Positions 21,290 to 33,800 are shown, counted from the first letter of the stretch. The stretch: 64,000 nucleotides of DNA from Listronotus oregonensis (GCA_019359885.1 JAHBCN010000168.1:62001-126000); one strand, 5' to 3'. The notes: generated by a model not told the origin, from the letters alone. Made by a program: numbers and translations.

Positions 21290-23255
21290 TCTAAAGCAAT
21301 ATAAACTAATTCATCGCCACAAAAACCCAGCCACAAGCTGGCTCCAATTTTAAAGTTTCTTGGCCAACCGCTTATTTTATTTTCATGTTCTTTTTTTTCC
21401 ATTGTAGATTAATTCCTTAGTAACGATATTGTGTCAGGCATTTTTATTCAGGATTTAATCATAGATATTTGGGGTGCATTAGTAGGACGAAGTTTTTTCC
21501 CGGCATACATTTTAAAGCAGTGTATCTCCAATAAAGACAGAGAAAATGCCACGATGAAAAGAAACAAAATGTTCAAAAAGAGAAGACTATAGTGTGATTC
21601 TAGTGGACAACAGCTCCTGCTGCTCCCCAGAGTGTTCAATTTTTGGGAAAGAAACTTGCCTCATTTTTGCACCCTGTATATACTTTAAGTAAATTCTGGA
21701 TACAAATTTCTGGCATAGCGTGGTTACTAAGAAATAAGCTTACCATTTAAAAAAATATTAAAATCAAATAAGCAGTTCGGAAGGAAGACAAAAATTGTGG
21801 CCAGTTTGTATGTGCCGATTTTTTGTGAAGGTGAGTATTTTTGTAAAAAATGTATTAAATTTTGATAAAAAAAGGAATCTAGTAACATTATTCACTTATT
21901 AAATATAATTTTCACAAATTTTTTTGCGGTTATTCCCTCTTCTGTGGTAATGCTTATTGTTTTTTGGTACGACATTGCTTAAATTATTTTACATAAACTA
22001 AAAAAATTAAGTTAAAAATCGCAAAGATCTTTTTTTATTTTAAGCTCTTACATATTTAAGGTTTTCATATGAAAGATATTTGTAAAATATATTTGCTGTC
22101 AACAGTGGTGCGGGTTTAATAGGTGCCTAAAGTAATCAAATTATAAATGTAACTGTGAGAAAACTAAGCAATGCTAATTCGTTGTTAATACAATCAGATT
22201 TTGATGTTGTACACACTCGGATACTGATTTAAATAACTCTGACTACCTACCTAAAGTAAATTCTTTAGCGCACACACATTTCATTGGTTTCGGCTGAATG
22301 TATTTATTTAAGGCCCTCGAGTGATACTTTTTGTTAATCTAAACTTAAGAACAAAGACATTGTTTTGTACATATATATTTTATATAAGTTAGGTTATTGC
22401 GTAGTTTTAAGTGTTGTCTTGATTCCAGCCTAAAACGAGCGTGTGTTAAGTGTTTTGGGCTGGAACATAGTCCTTTTTTACCTTATTGTTTGTTTTAGTA
22501 AACATGCTGTATGTTTTTTAACTTATTATTTAGTACAAATGCGATTTGTTTTGTATTGCTTTAACTTTCTCATCATCCTAAATTATTTTGTTCATTGTTA
22601 TTATTTAGATTTTACATTTTATTATTCCACGTTGCTGTTGACATATCCTCCTTGGTGAAATTTTTGGTATCATTTTATTGTAAGTATAACATTTGTAGTT
22701 TTAGGATTTCATAGAATATCGACTGCTTTTCTGAGTAAAAGTGTAAATATTTTAAACTATTTATTTTTTTAAGGGATAGTTTTCGTCAAAATGAACGCAT
22801 TTTATGGGATTTTAAAAAAATAAAATTAATTAATATTTTATTTTTTGGTAATATTATTTTTTTAAAAAAGTATTTGATTAATCTGTTTTTAATAATATAA
22901 TTAAAGTTTTACTTTACGCACGATCTTTATAAGGAGAACATGTTTAGATTAAGCCTTGTCTGTAAAAAACAAGAGTTGTTGAATTTACAAAGTGGCAGGC
23001 ATGTTTTTGCTGCAAACCCTTTAGAAAGATGAATATAACAAGAATAGATATATGCTATCTCTCAAAAAGGTCCCGAACATTTGTTAAATAGACAAATTGT
23101 AAAAAAAATCGAAAAAAATTGTAGAGAGAAAAAAGTTTTAATCTTAACTTCCTATGTGATAGAATTGGTTAGAAATAGTAAAATTTAGGTTATGGCATCT
23201 ATTTTTTTGTATCTTCGATTTCTCTAAGGACTTCTATATTCGATCAAAAAAAACC
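21290..23255. other. Intergenic, nothing recognised
   Basis: AT-rich sequence with poly-T and poly-A runs. Open frames are short and hydrophobic from AT bias. A CTACCTACCTAAAG stretch at about 22240 is too short to assign to the CCTA-tailed retroposon. Confidence 0.35.
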
Positions 23256-23295
23256 AATAGCAATAAATAAAAAATATTTTTTATTTATTGCTATT
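23256..23295. repeat. Perfect 40-bp palindrome without spacer
   Basis: AATAGCAATAAATAAAAAAT is followed at once by its exact reverse complement. All 20 base pairs match and there is no loop, so it can extrude as a cruciform. The flanks show no further symmetry. Confidence 0.9.
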
Positions 23296-23395
23296 TTGTA
23301 TCAAGCATAATGCATTTTGCAAAATTGCCAACCTATCCTGTCCGGTACGAAATTTAATTATGGAACTTTTCTCTATGGCTAAAGATGGTTTTATA

Positions 23396-23705
23396 CTTGT
23401 CTGACGTGCCCTGTAGTGACATGATGGCTAGTTTTCACATTTCTATGTCCTGTTCTGACGATATTTTGGATCAATACAGCCGCAGCTGTAGGACAGGTGA
23501 TACATATTCAATGTTCTGATTACTCTGACGCGTCACAACACGGCACTGGCGCTTACTCGTGACAGCGCCTTCACTGCCGCAAAGCGGGATCGTTTCTGAT
23601 GCGACACAACACATTGCGAATTACTAATATAAACGTTACCATACTAAATGTGTGAAACCAATATGGTTCTGAAACGTCACGACATGACACTTTAGATAAA
23701 TCATA
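23396..23705. repeat. Possible decayed MITE with TCTGACGCGTCACAACAC motifs
   Basis: The motif TCTGAnGCG(T/A)CACAACAC occurs at about 23522 and 23598, with a related TCTGAAACGTCACGACATGAC near 23669. An inverse relation is seen with GTCTGACGTGCCCTGTAGTGAC at the left edge. Boundaries are uncertain. Confidence 0.4.
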
Positions 23706-23814
23706 ACAAATTCCCTCTCACCACACTTAAGACACCCACGGTACGTTAGTACTTAAGGCCACAGCCTTCGTGGACTGTCCAAAAATTAAAATATTAATCC
23801 ATATTTACTGGTTG

Positions 23815-24410
23815 ACCTCCGACCAGTGAAGTCACGCTATAAAAAGCTACATATAAGCTTTTTTCGAGAAGGGCAGTTGGCGGAGCCGTAACAACCGATT
23901 TTAACCCCGTGGGGATCAAGGAGATACTTACGCCATTTAATGGTGTTTTTCCGTTTTTGTGTTGTGCACGAGGTGTTTTCCAATGGCGGGAAACCGTGCG
24001 CAATACCAGTAGCAGTCCTTGGTTCGACCGTCATTAATTTGTACCTTGCATTGATTTAAAATTAATTTTAAAATTTTTGAAATTTCTGGAAAAGGGAGTA
24101 CTGGCAAATTAGACCTTTGGGGACCAGAAAAGAAAAATATAAATCTAACTTAATACTTTAGCTTTTGTTTAACCTCCGATCGAGGAGATACTCACGCCAA
24201 ACGATGGAGTCCTTCTACTGGGGCTAAGCACTGTGAACGAAGATTCCTATGCCTGCCCCTTTCGGCGAGACCCACGCACGAGAGATTTTCTTAATGGCGG
24301 AAGATGGTTGCGCGCTCAGCAGGAAGTGACACTACTGAGAGAAAGTGATTATTCGTAATACCAGTAGCAGTTCTTGGTCGGATTGCCATTGTTTGTGCTT
24401 TTCATAACCA
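23815..24410 (+). repeat. Pair of direct repeats, GC-richer
   Basis: Two units share, in order, ACCTCCGA, GGAGATACT(T/C)ACGCCA, GCACGAG, AATGGCGG, AATACCAGTAGCAGT and TTGGT(C/T)(G/C)G. They start near 23815 and 24172, about 357 bp apart at the left and about 350 bp apart at the AATACCAG block. No LTR borders or tRNA primer site could be defined. Confidence 0.55.
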
Positions 24411-24419
24411 TTGACATTG

Positions 24420-25300
24420 GGTAGACAACTGGGTAGTGCTAAATAACAAATTAAAGATTAACGATTACCTTAATACTTACAAAGTTATCAGAGATTAAAG
24501 TAGAAAGATTTTTTTTTACTTTTTGTATATTTAACAAAAGTACCGGATCTTTCTGAAAGGAGAAGGTTCTTCCTATATACATTCTTCCAAAACGTTTTCA
24601 GCCAAAATATGCCTGTCACCTTGTACATCCGACTAAAAATATATAAGGCTTGGTCTTGTTAAGTAACTCAATTTAAACAAAAATGCAAATGTCTTGTATA
24701 TTACTTTTTTTATTATGAGCTCAGTTAATAAAAAAAATCACATATGATGCGTTCTGTTTGATGGAACTGTATATTGTTCGATGGACATTTTCATTTAATT
24801 TATATGGAACGTGCTTCCCTAGTTGTATATTTCAAAACACCACCGGCAATTCAAAATTAAATAAAGTTTATAACTATAGTATATTTTTCTATTAGAGTTT
24901 GTAAAGGTATGTCATCATATAGTGCAACTTGTAAATAATATAAAAGTGAGAAAATAACCAAATGATAATATTTTCCTTGTAGTATAAAACATTCCATTTT
25001 ATACAAACTCATCAAAGTCTCTGAAATGAAGAGAATATTTTGGTTATTTTCGCATCATGGCCCACTTCTGAATTTGTAAAAATAATTTTGTATAGAGAGT
25101 GGGAGCAATATGTACACAAATTTTAAATATTGTACACAGTACATGCCATTTATATATAAAAAGAAAAATATTTACAAATACTTTGGAGTTTTATTTAATA
25201 CACAACATATATCCTTCCACTGTGGATTTTGAAATAACTTTAAATGTACAGGATCATCCAACAAGGATAGTGCTGGTCCAGATTTGTAACTTTCCCTATA
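24420..25300. other. Intergenic, AT-rich, one weak inverted repeat
   Basis: AGAAAATAACCAAATGATA at about 24950 pairs with GAATATTTTGGTTATTTTC near 25032. Otherwise no gene or bounded repeat. Confidence 0.35.
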
Positions 25301-25303
25301 CAG

Positions 25304-25400
25304 AGTATAAAACAGAGGTTCCCAAACTTATTTTGTCTAACGCCCACTTTAAAAATCAGTTATTTGTAGGCCCCCCATTTTTTGCCTTAAAAATCTCAAT
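25304..25400. mobile_element. Possible hAT-type terminus (CAGAGGTTCCCAAACTT)
   Basis: CAGAGGTTCCCAAACTT followed by ACGCCCAC and GGCCCCCC resembles the ends of many hAT elements. The opposite end was not convincingly found; TATTTGGGCACCTGC near 26298 is a weak candidate. Confidence 0.35.
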
Positions 25401-25632
25401 AACATATTAGTCTTGCCTGGAATTTAATTAAACCTATATTCTAAACGACACTTTTCTTACCAGAGAGAGCACTATTAATGCAACTTTACAATATTAAGAG
25501 TATCTTTTATTCAAAATTATCAACATTGAGCAATTATAATTCAACTTTACAATATTAAGAGTATCGGGGTAGCGGGCGGAGTGGCGGGCAGGCGAGCGAG
25601 TGCCATGCGTGCATGCAGCGGAACGTCAAGTT

Positions 25633-26258
25633 TAGAGGTGAAAAGTTCGAATTTTTTTACTGAATCAATTCATTTGATTCATTCACTTGAAAAGATTCGT
25701 TCGCAAGCGATTCACTTTATTATGATGCCGGTCGGACTCGGTCGGTTTTGAATTCCACAAAAAATGTGATAGTTATCTTAAATAATTAAATTATTTACAT
25801 TTATTTCATTTTGGTATAATATTTATTTTAAAAAATATATTTGGAAAAAAACTTTCAAAAACTATAATCAATAAAACCTACAAATGTACCTCCAAATTAA
25901 GTCTTTGTTCAAAAGAATAGCTAAAACTGACTCGAACCGACAATACGCATAAATTGTTTGCCTAATACACCTCTGGTAATGTGAACAAAATCGAAATGTA
26001 ACAGACCGCTCGCCACTTGTCAGGTCGTAGCACAAAAACGAGCGATTTGCCGTCATAAAAGTCCGAATTACTGAATCTTCGAGTTCGAGTCCGATTCTGA
26101 CTTAGTGACCTGAAACGAATCAAAACTAGGTTCGTTATTCATCGCAGAGCGATCGAGCAAGTGGGTTAAAAACGATTCGAATCGGGGAATTAATTTATTT
26201 GAATCAGTGCACTGATTCGTTCTTTTTAAACGAATCGTTCGCGAACGACACACCTCTA
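25633..26258. mobile_element. hAT-like non-autonomous element, 626 bp, GATTCGTTCG arrays
   Basis: The ends TAGAGGTG and CACCTCTA are inverted. The flanks GTCAAGTT (25625-25632) and GTCACGTC (26259-26266) agree in 6 of 8 positions, as in an aged 8-bp duplication. Subterminal motifs GATTCATTC, GATTCGTTCG, CGAATCGTTCGCGAACG and TGAATCA fill both ends. It sits in a GC-rich island (about 25560-25630 and 26260-26330) of unknown nature. Confidence 0.7.
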
Positions 26259-26447
26259 GTCACGTCAGTCGCCAGACGGTCGCGAGCCGCGGCTGTGTAT
26301 TTGGGCACCTGCACTCCGCAAACACGGACCGACGAACGTTTACAGACTAAAATACAGAATTGCACAAATAACTCGTACAATATTTGTTCGCGCCAAACGT
26401 GAATTATAATTAAACCTTCGAAGTTTAATTTTACACTTTGAGAAATA

Positions 26448-27316
26448 CTGGTATAAAAAGTATGATGCTCACAATTTTAATGGGCGATAGTGGAGCTCAA
26501 AACAAGTAAAAAAAAGCCAAAAACATATATGTCAAAAGTTTATTGTTTTCGAAATATGTCTTTTCAAAGTTTATAAAATTTCCAACACCGTGCCGGATTC
26601 ATCGCAGCGAGTACCTTTTTTTGTGAGGTTACTTTTTTTAATGAGATGTTTATTTACAGACAAATAATAAAAATTACTTCTAGCAATTTATTTTGATATT
26701 TAATTTGAAATTAAATTTAAGTAAAAAACAATAAATTATTGCTTGGTTATTATTTGTAATTAAAAAATAGTTGTACTTACCAAAAGAATATCTAAATATC
26801 CATTTTAAGAACAAAAATTATTATGTTTTAAAACAGCACTTTTTTATTTTGCTTGAAGAATAAGATTTATCGGTTGCACACATTTTTAACGGGCACTACA
26901 GTTGTGAATATATAACATATTCGCATTTTTCCCGATTTAAAAACAAACAAAAATATCGCGATCGGTGAACTCGTACATCTGACTACTCCACGAACAACGC
27001 TTCTAGGTAGCTCTGTTGCCAATTGTTTTTTCAGTTTTTAACTGGAGGAAAATTATTATTATTTTTTATTTGTAGATTGAAACAGTTAAAACTTAGTTTA
27101 TTTTACTACCAAATGAATGTACTGATAAGCGATTAGGACGAAAGTTACCAATTGTTAAGGTTTTTCAGAAACAATTTCTTCCAAAGTTCATAACTTTAAC
27201 ATCGTTTAGACAAAAATCTGTCAAGTATTGACTCATATGTCATATAGACTTTTTGATTTGTTTTGAGCTCCACTATCGCCCATTAAAATCGTGAGCATCA
27301 TACTTTTTACACCCTG
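26448..27316. mobile_element. TIR element, family B copy 1 (869 bp)
   Basis: The left end TATAAAAAGTATGATGCTCAC followed by ATTTTAATGGGCGATAGTGG returns inverted at 27255-27316, where it ends ACACCCTG before TA. Arms include GAGCTCAAAACAA. A second copy lies at 45695-46535. TA flanks suggest Tc1/mariner type. No transposase seen. Confidence 0.75.
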
Positions 27317-27488
27317 TATTTAAAAAAATTCAAATAGCCATCTTGTTTATTTTTTCCATAGAATCTTGAGGAGCATTAATTTTTTTAACATTTAAGTCGG
27401 TTTTTAATACATTGATACCTTACTTCTCATAACTTATTTTAATACATTGATACCTTACATCGCAAAAATAATGAAAATGGGCCCCTTG

Positions 27489-28802
27489 CATAATAGTTGT
27501 TTTTGTACCAAGGGCGTGAAATAATACTTTTACGCCCGCTGCTGATGGCGTAAAAGAGCTTTATGCCAGAGGAGCAAAAAAATACATTTTGTGGGCATAG
27601 CCGAATTGCGGTCCAAATAGGCAGGTATACTTTTTTCCAGTTTATGTATGGCAGAATTGCGATCCAAAAATTTTTGGAATAAATTTGATTAGGACATGGC
27701 AAAATTGCGGTCTAAACGGAAGAAGTTTACTGATCCTACTTTTAGTGATTTATCACATCTGAAATATAATTGGGGAAAATTAAATACCGCTTTAACTAAC
27801 CAGAGCTGACCATGACCGACCAGAACTGAGGGCCTTTAAATTTGTCCAAATTATTCCTATGTAGAAGTTATTAAAAAACATTAATATTTTCAATATGGTA
27901 TTTATTACGGTCCGCAATAATTTCATCCTATTTGGGTCAAACCAGGTAATCATTTATTAGCTAGAAATTTTATTACAGGCTAACCCTTATTTTGGGAGCA
28001 AAATTAGGCTATTATTTTTGGCTTCTTGATGGTTTCGTCCGCAATCGTCCTAGGCCAATTTTTGTATGATTGAAATTAATGAGTAAGTATTTTGTAGTTA
28101 TTTTTTCTTTATTTTTGTTAACACAGGTATATCGGATTTTTTTGCTGATGTTACTGTCAAGCTTAAGTCAAATTGAATAAGCAACTTTAAATTACCAAAG
28201 AAATAATTACATGTGGAGTTAACAAAGTTGTCAAAAAGTGGTTTTCAAATTTAAATTATGATTAGCCGAAATAATCCAGAAATGGAGAGAGTCTGCCTAC
28301 AGTTGTTGCCAGAAAAGTCAATTTATAAAAAGGCATACGGCGATTTCATGAGATGGCTAACGCTGGAAGCGATTTATTTACTGTGAGTCCATGCAGGTTG
28401 GCGCTCCTCGACTGTGGCCGAAGGTTATATTGAAGATTCCGTGCAAAATAAAATTCAAATAGCCAAAAATATATATTATTTCCAGCACGACAGACGCTTC
28501 TGACAATTCCGATGTTATCGCCAGAGGGATTGGTATTATACATCAAAAAGAATAGGCAGGAGGAAATTTATTAGTTTTTAATGTTTCAAATTGTAAATAG
28601 TGCACTTTTAACATAACGTTAAACAAATTGTTTTAGCAAAAATTGAGGACTTATTTAATCTTATTGTTGTTTTAGAAATTTTATACATTTATGCGGGCGT
28701 TTTTGTTACTTTTTTGCCCTAGGGCGTAAAAGTGCAATTTTACGCCCTAAAATGGGAGCGTAAAATTGTATTTTACGCCCAGTCGTACAAAAAAATTATT
28801 TT
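27489..28802. mobile_element. Possible TIR element with GGGCGTAAAA ends
   Basis: AGTTGTTTTTGTACCAAGGGCGTGAAATA and a nearby TTTTACGCCC at about 27495-27540 are mirrored by GGGCGTAAAA and TTTTACGCCCAGTCGTAC near 28714-28795. A copy of family R (27640-27960) lies inside. Boundaries are approximate. Confidence 0.4.
27640..27960 (+). repeat. Dispersed family R copy
   Basis: Shares with 18380-18600 the ATGGCA(A/G)AATTGCGG block, AGTTTACT, ATAATTGGGGAAAAT, TTTAACTAACC, CATGACCGACCAGAACTGAG and the TTAATATTTTCAATATGGT tail. Confidence 0.6.
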
Positions 28803-28849
28803 GATCCAAAAACGCTTTAAATCTCTTCCTTCGCCTATTAAATAATCAT

Positions 28850-28990
28850 CTACTAAATATCGTTTCTCAGAAAAAAAAAAATAGTTTCATCAACATATTA
28901 CGATTTAAAGTTCACGTCTGGCCCTTTAAATGTGACGTCAGACCAAAACGGCTTGTGACGACACAAGTCCTGCCGAGTTCCAATATTAGT
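28850..28990 (+). repeat. Dispersed family, copy 1 of 2 (other at 56310-56420)
   Basis: CTACTAAATA, TTTCTCAGAAAAA, ATTTAAAGTTCACGTCTGG, CCTTTAAATGTGACGTC and ACCAAAACGGCTTGT occur in the same order as near 56325-56415. The DNA type is unknown. Confidence 0.55.
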
Positions 28991-29219
28991 TTTTTTTGCT
29001 CCATTCATTTATTTCATTCTAAGAAAAACAGAAAATCCATCGCTTTCCTTTATTCCGATTTAATATAAATCGGTTTATTGTCAATTAAAAATAGAAAGTG
29101 TTCCCATATCCGAATTAGCTCCACTTGGTATTTTATTCAGTCCGCTCTCATCCCATATGTAATATTGGAATTAAGCCGCAGGCATTGTGAATGTGTGGTT
29201 AGCGGCTCGTAAAGTAGAT

Positions 29220-29360
29220 ATTGTTTTCGAGCCAATGTTTATCATTTGAATTTTAAATGCTTCTAGCTTTGTTATAAAATTTCGTATAAAAAAATATCTA
29301 GCAGGAGTGTTATTTAGGTATACAGGGTTATTTTTAGCCAATAAAAAAATGTTCAAGGGG
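29220..29360 (+). repeat. Dispersed family T, copy 1 of 2 (other at 57880-58040)
   Basis: AAATGCTT, TGTTATAAA, TTCGTAT, AAAAATATCTAGCAG and TATTTAGGTATACAGGG with TTATTTTTAGCC match the copy ending near 58030. No structure indicates its class. Confidence 0.55.
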
Positions 29361-29541
29361 CCCAATCATAATTTTGCATCAATGGCAAAAAATCACGTAA
29401 TAACTGTAGACTGACAAGACCTCATCCTAAAAAAAAAAAAACAATAAAACCTTTTTCGCGATGTGGACCAACTTGCGTACACGTTTTTTAGCATTGCGCA
29501 TTGCAGTTATTTGACTCCTGAAAAATCATGTTAATGTGAGT

Positions 29542-29980
29542 TAGAGTCTACGCCAATAGTAAAGAGTACAATGACGTCAAATGCGCACAAACCGTTATTC
29601 ACCGAGGCAGCAACACGTGGGTCAGTGCAGTGTGTACTATCCGAACATCGGCATCGGTAGCTTGTTTATATTGATGTGAATATTACGAAACTAAAATTAT
29701 TGTGTGTTTATCTTGGAACTTTTATGTGTTTTAGTGTGACTTATTAATTGTTGTGACTGTTTGTTGAGTTTCTGTTCCGATGCACCTTCTTCAGTAGTAT
29801 ATTTTACAGTAGATTCTTTGGTAGTTGTTTACAAAACGGTTTTCTGCTATTTTAACGCCGCCGCCACTGCCATTTAATATCGAAACCTGCTGCAAAGAAA
29901 GACGGAGAGACTACTCTCTCGGTTTATTCGCGCAGCCAACGATGACGTCAAAGTATTCTTTACTATTGACAATTACTCTA
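29542..29980. mobile_element. TIR element with GACGTCA-containing arms, 439 bp
   Basis: TAGAGTCTACGCCAATAG, TAAAGAGTAC and TGACGTCA at the left are mirrored by TGACGTCA, GTATTCTTTACTATTG and TTACTCTA at the right. No target duplication could be shown. The TIR family is not identified. Confidence 0.6.
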
Positions 29981-29987
29981 CCACCTA

Positions 29988-30240
29988 TCCATGGAGACTA
30001 GAGATAAGAAGGACCATCTCTGTGTTACAAAAGTATCTTCCAAATTGCAGTAAATTAAGATGGCGTTGTGTTCCAGAGGACCGTTTTTAAACTTCACTTT
30101 ATATATTGCGGTCAAGTTCATTGGTTCACACCATACCCTCTGCTCCACCAGCGCTTCTTTATTTAATGCTCTTCTGAGTCCACTTTTTGAGCCAAACAGC
30201 CCTAAAAGATGGTCCTCCTTATCTCTAGTCTTCATGCATC
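29988..30240. mobile_element. Short TIR element, family C copy 1
   Basis: CATGGAGACTAGAGATAAG and AGGACCATCTC at the left are mirrored by AGATGGTCCTCCTTATC and TCTAGTCTTCATG at the right. The right half recurs, diverged, at 36935-37060. Confidence 0.65.
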
Positions 30241-30635
30241 TATCGGATTTAGGGTATCAATATGCTAATGAGGTCTAAAACCTCTATTTTATTAAAAGGA
30301 TATAAATATAAGAATGAGTTTAAAGGAGATGTGTCAAAATTTTAACTGAAAACTGAAATTAAACATTTTTTCTTTATTGTTTATTTGTAAACATAATCTA
30401 CAGTTTTACTAGTTACTTTTGAAATAGGATATTACTCTTTTTTTCATTGTGAAAGGAAATTGGGTGGAACCGTTTTTTTCCGTACATACCAGAGAAAACT
30501 TGTGTCTTGGGAAAATCGTTGCATCACATAACTAAAGACAATCCAAATCCAGGATACCTCTTAATACCGAAAAAGTGCACTCTTTTAAAACTTATAAAGA
30601 AAATAAAAAATCTTTTTTATAGTAAATACTTACAG

Positions 30636-30641
30636 TTTATT
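30636..30641 (-). promoter_or_regulatory. Metap1d: Candidate polyadenylation signal AATAAA of Metap1d
   Basis: Read on the minus strand, AATAAA lies 20 nt beyond the Metap1d stop codon. The cleavage site is not visible from sequence. Confidence 0.45.
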
Positions 30642-30660
30642 TGTCATAAATAACAATCTC

Positions 30661-30857
30661 TCAATCTGGCTGAGTTAAAATTTCAACCCCAGAATTAGTA
30701 ATTAAAACAGTGTGTTCACATTGAGCAGTTCGCGCATTGTCTGCGGTAACCGCCGTCCAATTGTCTTCAAAAATGTCAATCAGTTCTTCACCTTGAGTTA
30801 AAATGGGTTCGATGGTAAATGTCATGCCTGCCTCCATTTTACCTGGATAATTGTTTC
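30661..30857 (-). CDS. Metap1d: Metap1d exon 5 with stop
   Basis: Encodes GMTFTIEPIL and RTAQCEHTVLITNSGVEILT with both Glu ligands; TGA at 30663-30661. Confidence 0.95.
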
Positions 30858-33800
30858 CTATAAAAATACACGATATATGGAGGGCGATATTTTTCACGCC
30901 CGTTAAAAAAAAAGACTAAGAAATGAGAATGTAGAATGTATCAGAATGGGATAACTTTATAATTCTTACATGAAACTCTAAAACTTTTACCCCTTTTAAT
31001 GTTTATTCTTACTTATATGAAAAATCTCTGGTGGTCCATGAAAATAGTGCCCAATACCATGTCCCAAAAAAGCTGGTATCACTGTATAACCTAGGTCAGC
31101 AGCTTTTTTTTCAATAACATAGCCTATATCACGAAAATATGTTCCGGGTTTGCAGATTTTAATTCCTTCATGAAGACAAGTTTCCGTAGCTTCCACTAAA
31201 CACCTTCCTTGTTCGTCTACATTGCCTACTAGAAAAGTTTTTGAACAGTCTCCATGATAACCATTAAAATAAACCTAGATATTACAGAATTAGTAAATAT
31301 TATATCCCAATGGGAAGTAAAGAGGAAAAAGCCAAGACTTCCAAAAATATACCTATGCATTTTTTTTTTTTATTTGCTAAATGGTTTATTGGGTACTCTG
31401 AAAGAAGGCAACCACATTAAGTTATATTTCTTAGAATTAAATCAAAGCTTGTAACATTTGAATTCTTTATATCTTTATAAAACCCTGCTTAAAAACTTAT
31501 GACAAATTTCAACAAGAAGTTAAGGAATTTAATGTTTTGGCAAGCAGAGGCACAGGAGGGCTTATAAAAACAAACGGATCTGCATAATAACAGACAGCCA
31601 GGCCTCACTAGGGGCATTAGTAAACCCCAAGATAACATCCAAGCTGACATGGGAATTCGGAAATAGAAGGCAACGAAAAAGCGGATGAGCAGCGAGATAG
31701 GAATCATCCACACCATGCTTTGGATCAGAACTTGCCTTTGGAATGACCAAAACCATAGCACGGGGGCAAACCAGGGAATGGGTTTGAAATAAACAGTATT
31801 TCGAGTCTTAGTAGAATTAGACATGGAAAAAGCTTCATAAGGGGCCCATTCAAAAGAACAAAGAAGAACTATTTAAACAAAATAGGAATAGACTTTGCAT
31901 AACAGTAGAACTGCTAACAGGGCACAATAACCTAAGAGGACCCCTACAAAAGATAGGCTCATACAATGGGGACCCACGTTGCAGAATGTGCGACGAAGGA
32001 GAAAAAACAGCCTACCATATCCTGCGAATGTGAAGCGTTGAATCACAGAAGACAGGCATTATTTGGGAAATTGAAAATGAGCCCACAGAAATATATCAAC
32101 CAACCAGTCTCAGGGTTATACAGACTTATCGAAGGAACAAGACTATTGGGAGTATTGGTTAGATTAGGCACAAAATGTCCAAGAGGCTGAGCTCCCTCCA
32201 GTAGTAAATCTAGACGGCTCCCAGGGAAGAAAAAGCGTAGAATATTCCCCTATAACCTCTTGCAGAAATATTCTTGAAGAACAAGGAGTGACATAAAAGG
32301 TTCAAGAAATTTTACAAAAACGTAATTTAAAGCCATATAAGATAAAATTAGGGTAATTGTATAGAAGTGGGACTCCACTGTTTTTTGGTCATCAAAAGTC
32401 GAAGAATGAAGATATTGTGAAAGGCTTTCGCGGCCATTGTCTAATGTTTCAATGGTTTTTGGGCTGTTAGGCCGGCGTCGATTGTCTGGCTGACTTAACT
32501 AAGTCAACCAGAAAATCGACGCCGGCCTAACAGCCCAATAACCATTGAAACACAATGAAGATATTGTGAAAGGCTTTCGCGGCCATTGTCTAATGTTTCA
32601 ATGGTTTTTGGGCTGTTAGGCCGGCGTCGATTGTCTGGCTGACTTAACTAAGTCAACCAGAAAATCGACGCCGGCCTAACAGCCCAATAACCATTGAAAC
32701 ACAATGAAGATATTGTGAAAGGCTTTCGCGGCCATTGTCTAATGTTTCAATGATTTTTGGGCTGTTAGGCCGGCGTCGATTTCTGGCTGACTTAACTAAG
32801 TCAACCAGAAAATCGACGCCGGCCTAACAGCCCAATAACCATTGAAACACAATGAAGATATTTAAAGTTTGCCTTTTAATGTTTCAAGGTTGGCTATTGC
32901 GCGTCTTTTCGGCTGATTATAATAACAAAAATAGTTTGCCAAAACCTGAAACCTGAATATTTGATAAAGGCTTTTTCATTTGAAAAGTTTCAAACATTTT
33001 TGCTTTGGACTTCGCTGACTACGATTTGAAGGTCATGCATAAATTTATCATAATATTTCTATTTTTTTTCTTGTGGCGCATCAAAAATAAAATAATTAAA
33101 AAAAATCATTAATATCAATTTTTGAATTTTTCAATAATTTTTTCAAAATATTTTTAATCGAAAAATTTATATTTTTGAAAAAAATTTCTGCAGAACCAGT
33201 ATTTTTTTAATCAATATTACTTTACTTGAGATTATATAAACACTGCTTACTATCTATGCAAAATTTAAGTTTAAATTTTAAAAATCCAATTTATGAAGTA
33301 AAAACATAACAAAACTTTTAAGTATTAAATATTGTCAAAAATTTGTCATTAGATATAATTTAAAGATTTAAAAACATACAGGGTTACACAAGAAAAATCA
33401 TGTTTGGTTTATATCTCGAAAATATAAAATTTGATAAAAATCTAACTACACCACTGGATTCTATGTAAAAATACCTACTAACTAATAGAAATTTTTAGAT
33501 TTGGTGTAAGTTACACGATAACTTAAATACGAGGGCCTTCAAAAATTGGAAAAAATGTATTTAGCCCTGTATGCTGTATGTCAAAAACTAAGAGATCCAT
33601 AAAAAGTATTTAAGTGTCATTTTTTACTTCATCAAAAACTAGAAAGACTTCATGAAAACCGCAAATCTCTATTTCTAATAATAATTAAGATATCCTTCAA
33701 TTGCAACGAAATCTGGGAAACCTGTACATAGGGTTTAGCAACACCCTATACATAAATCAGAGCTGTCGAAATTACTTTTAAAAAGTAATTCAATTACAAT

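Noticed and set aside
32405..32865. CRISPR-like appearance of regularly spaced repeats
   Set aside because: The genome is an intron-bearing animal; units are head-to-tail 149-bp copies without variable spacers.
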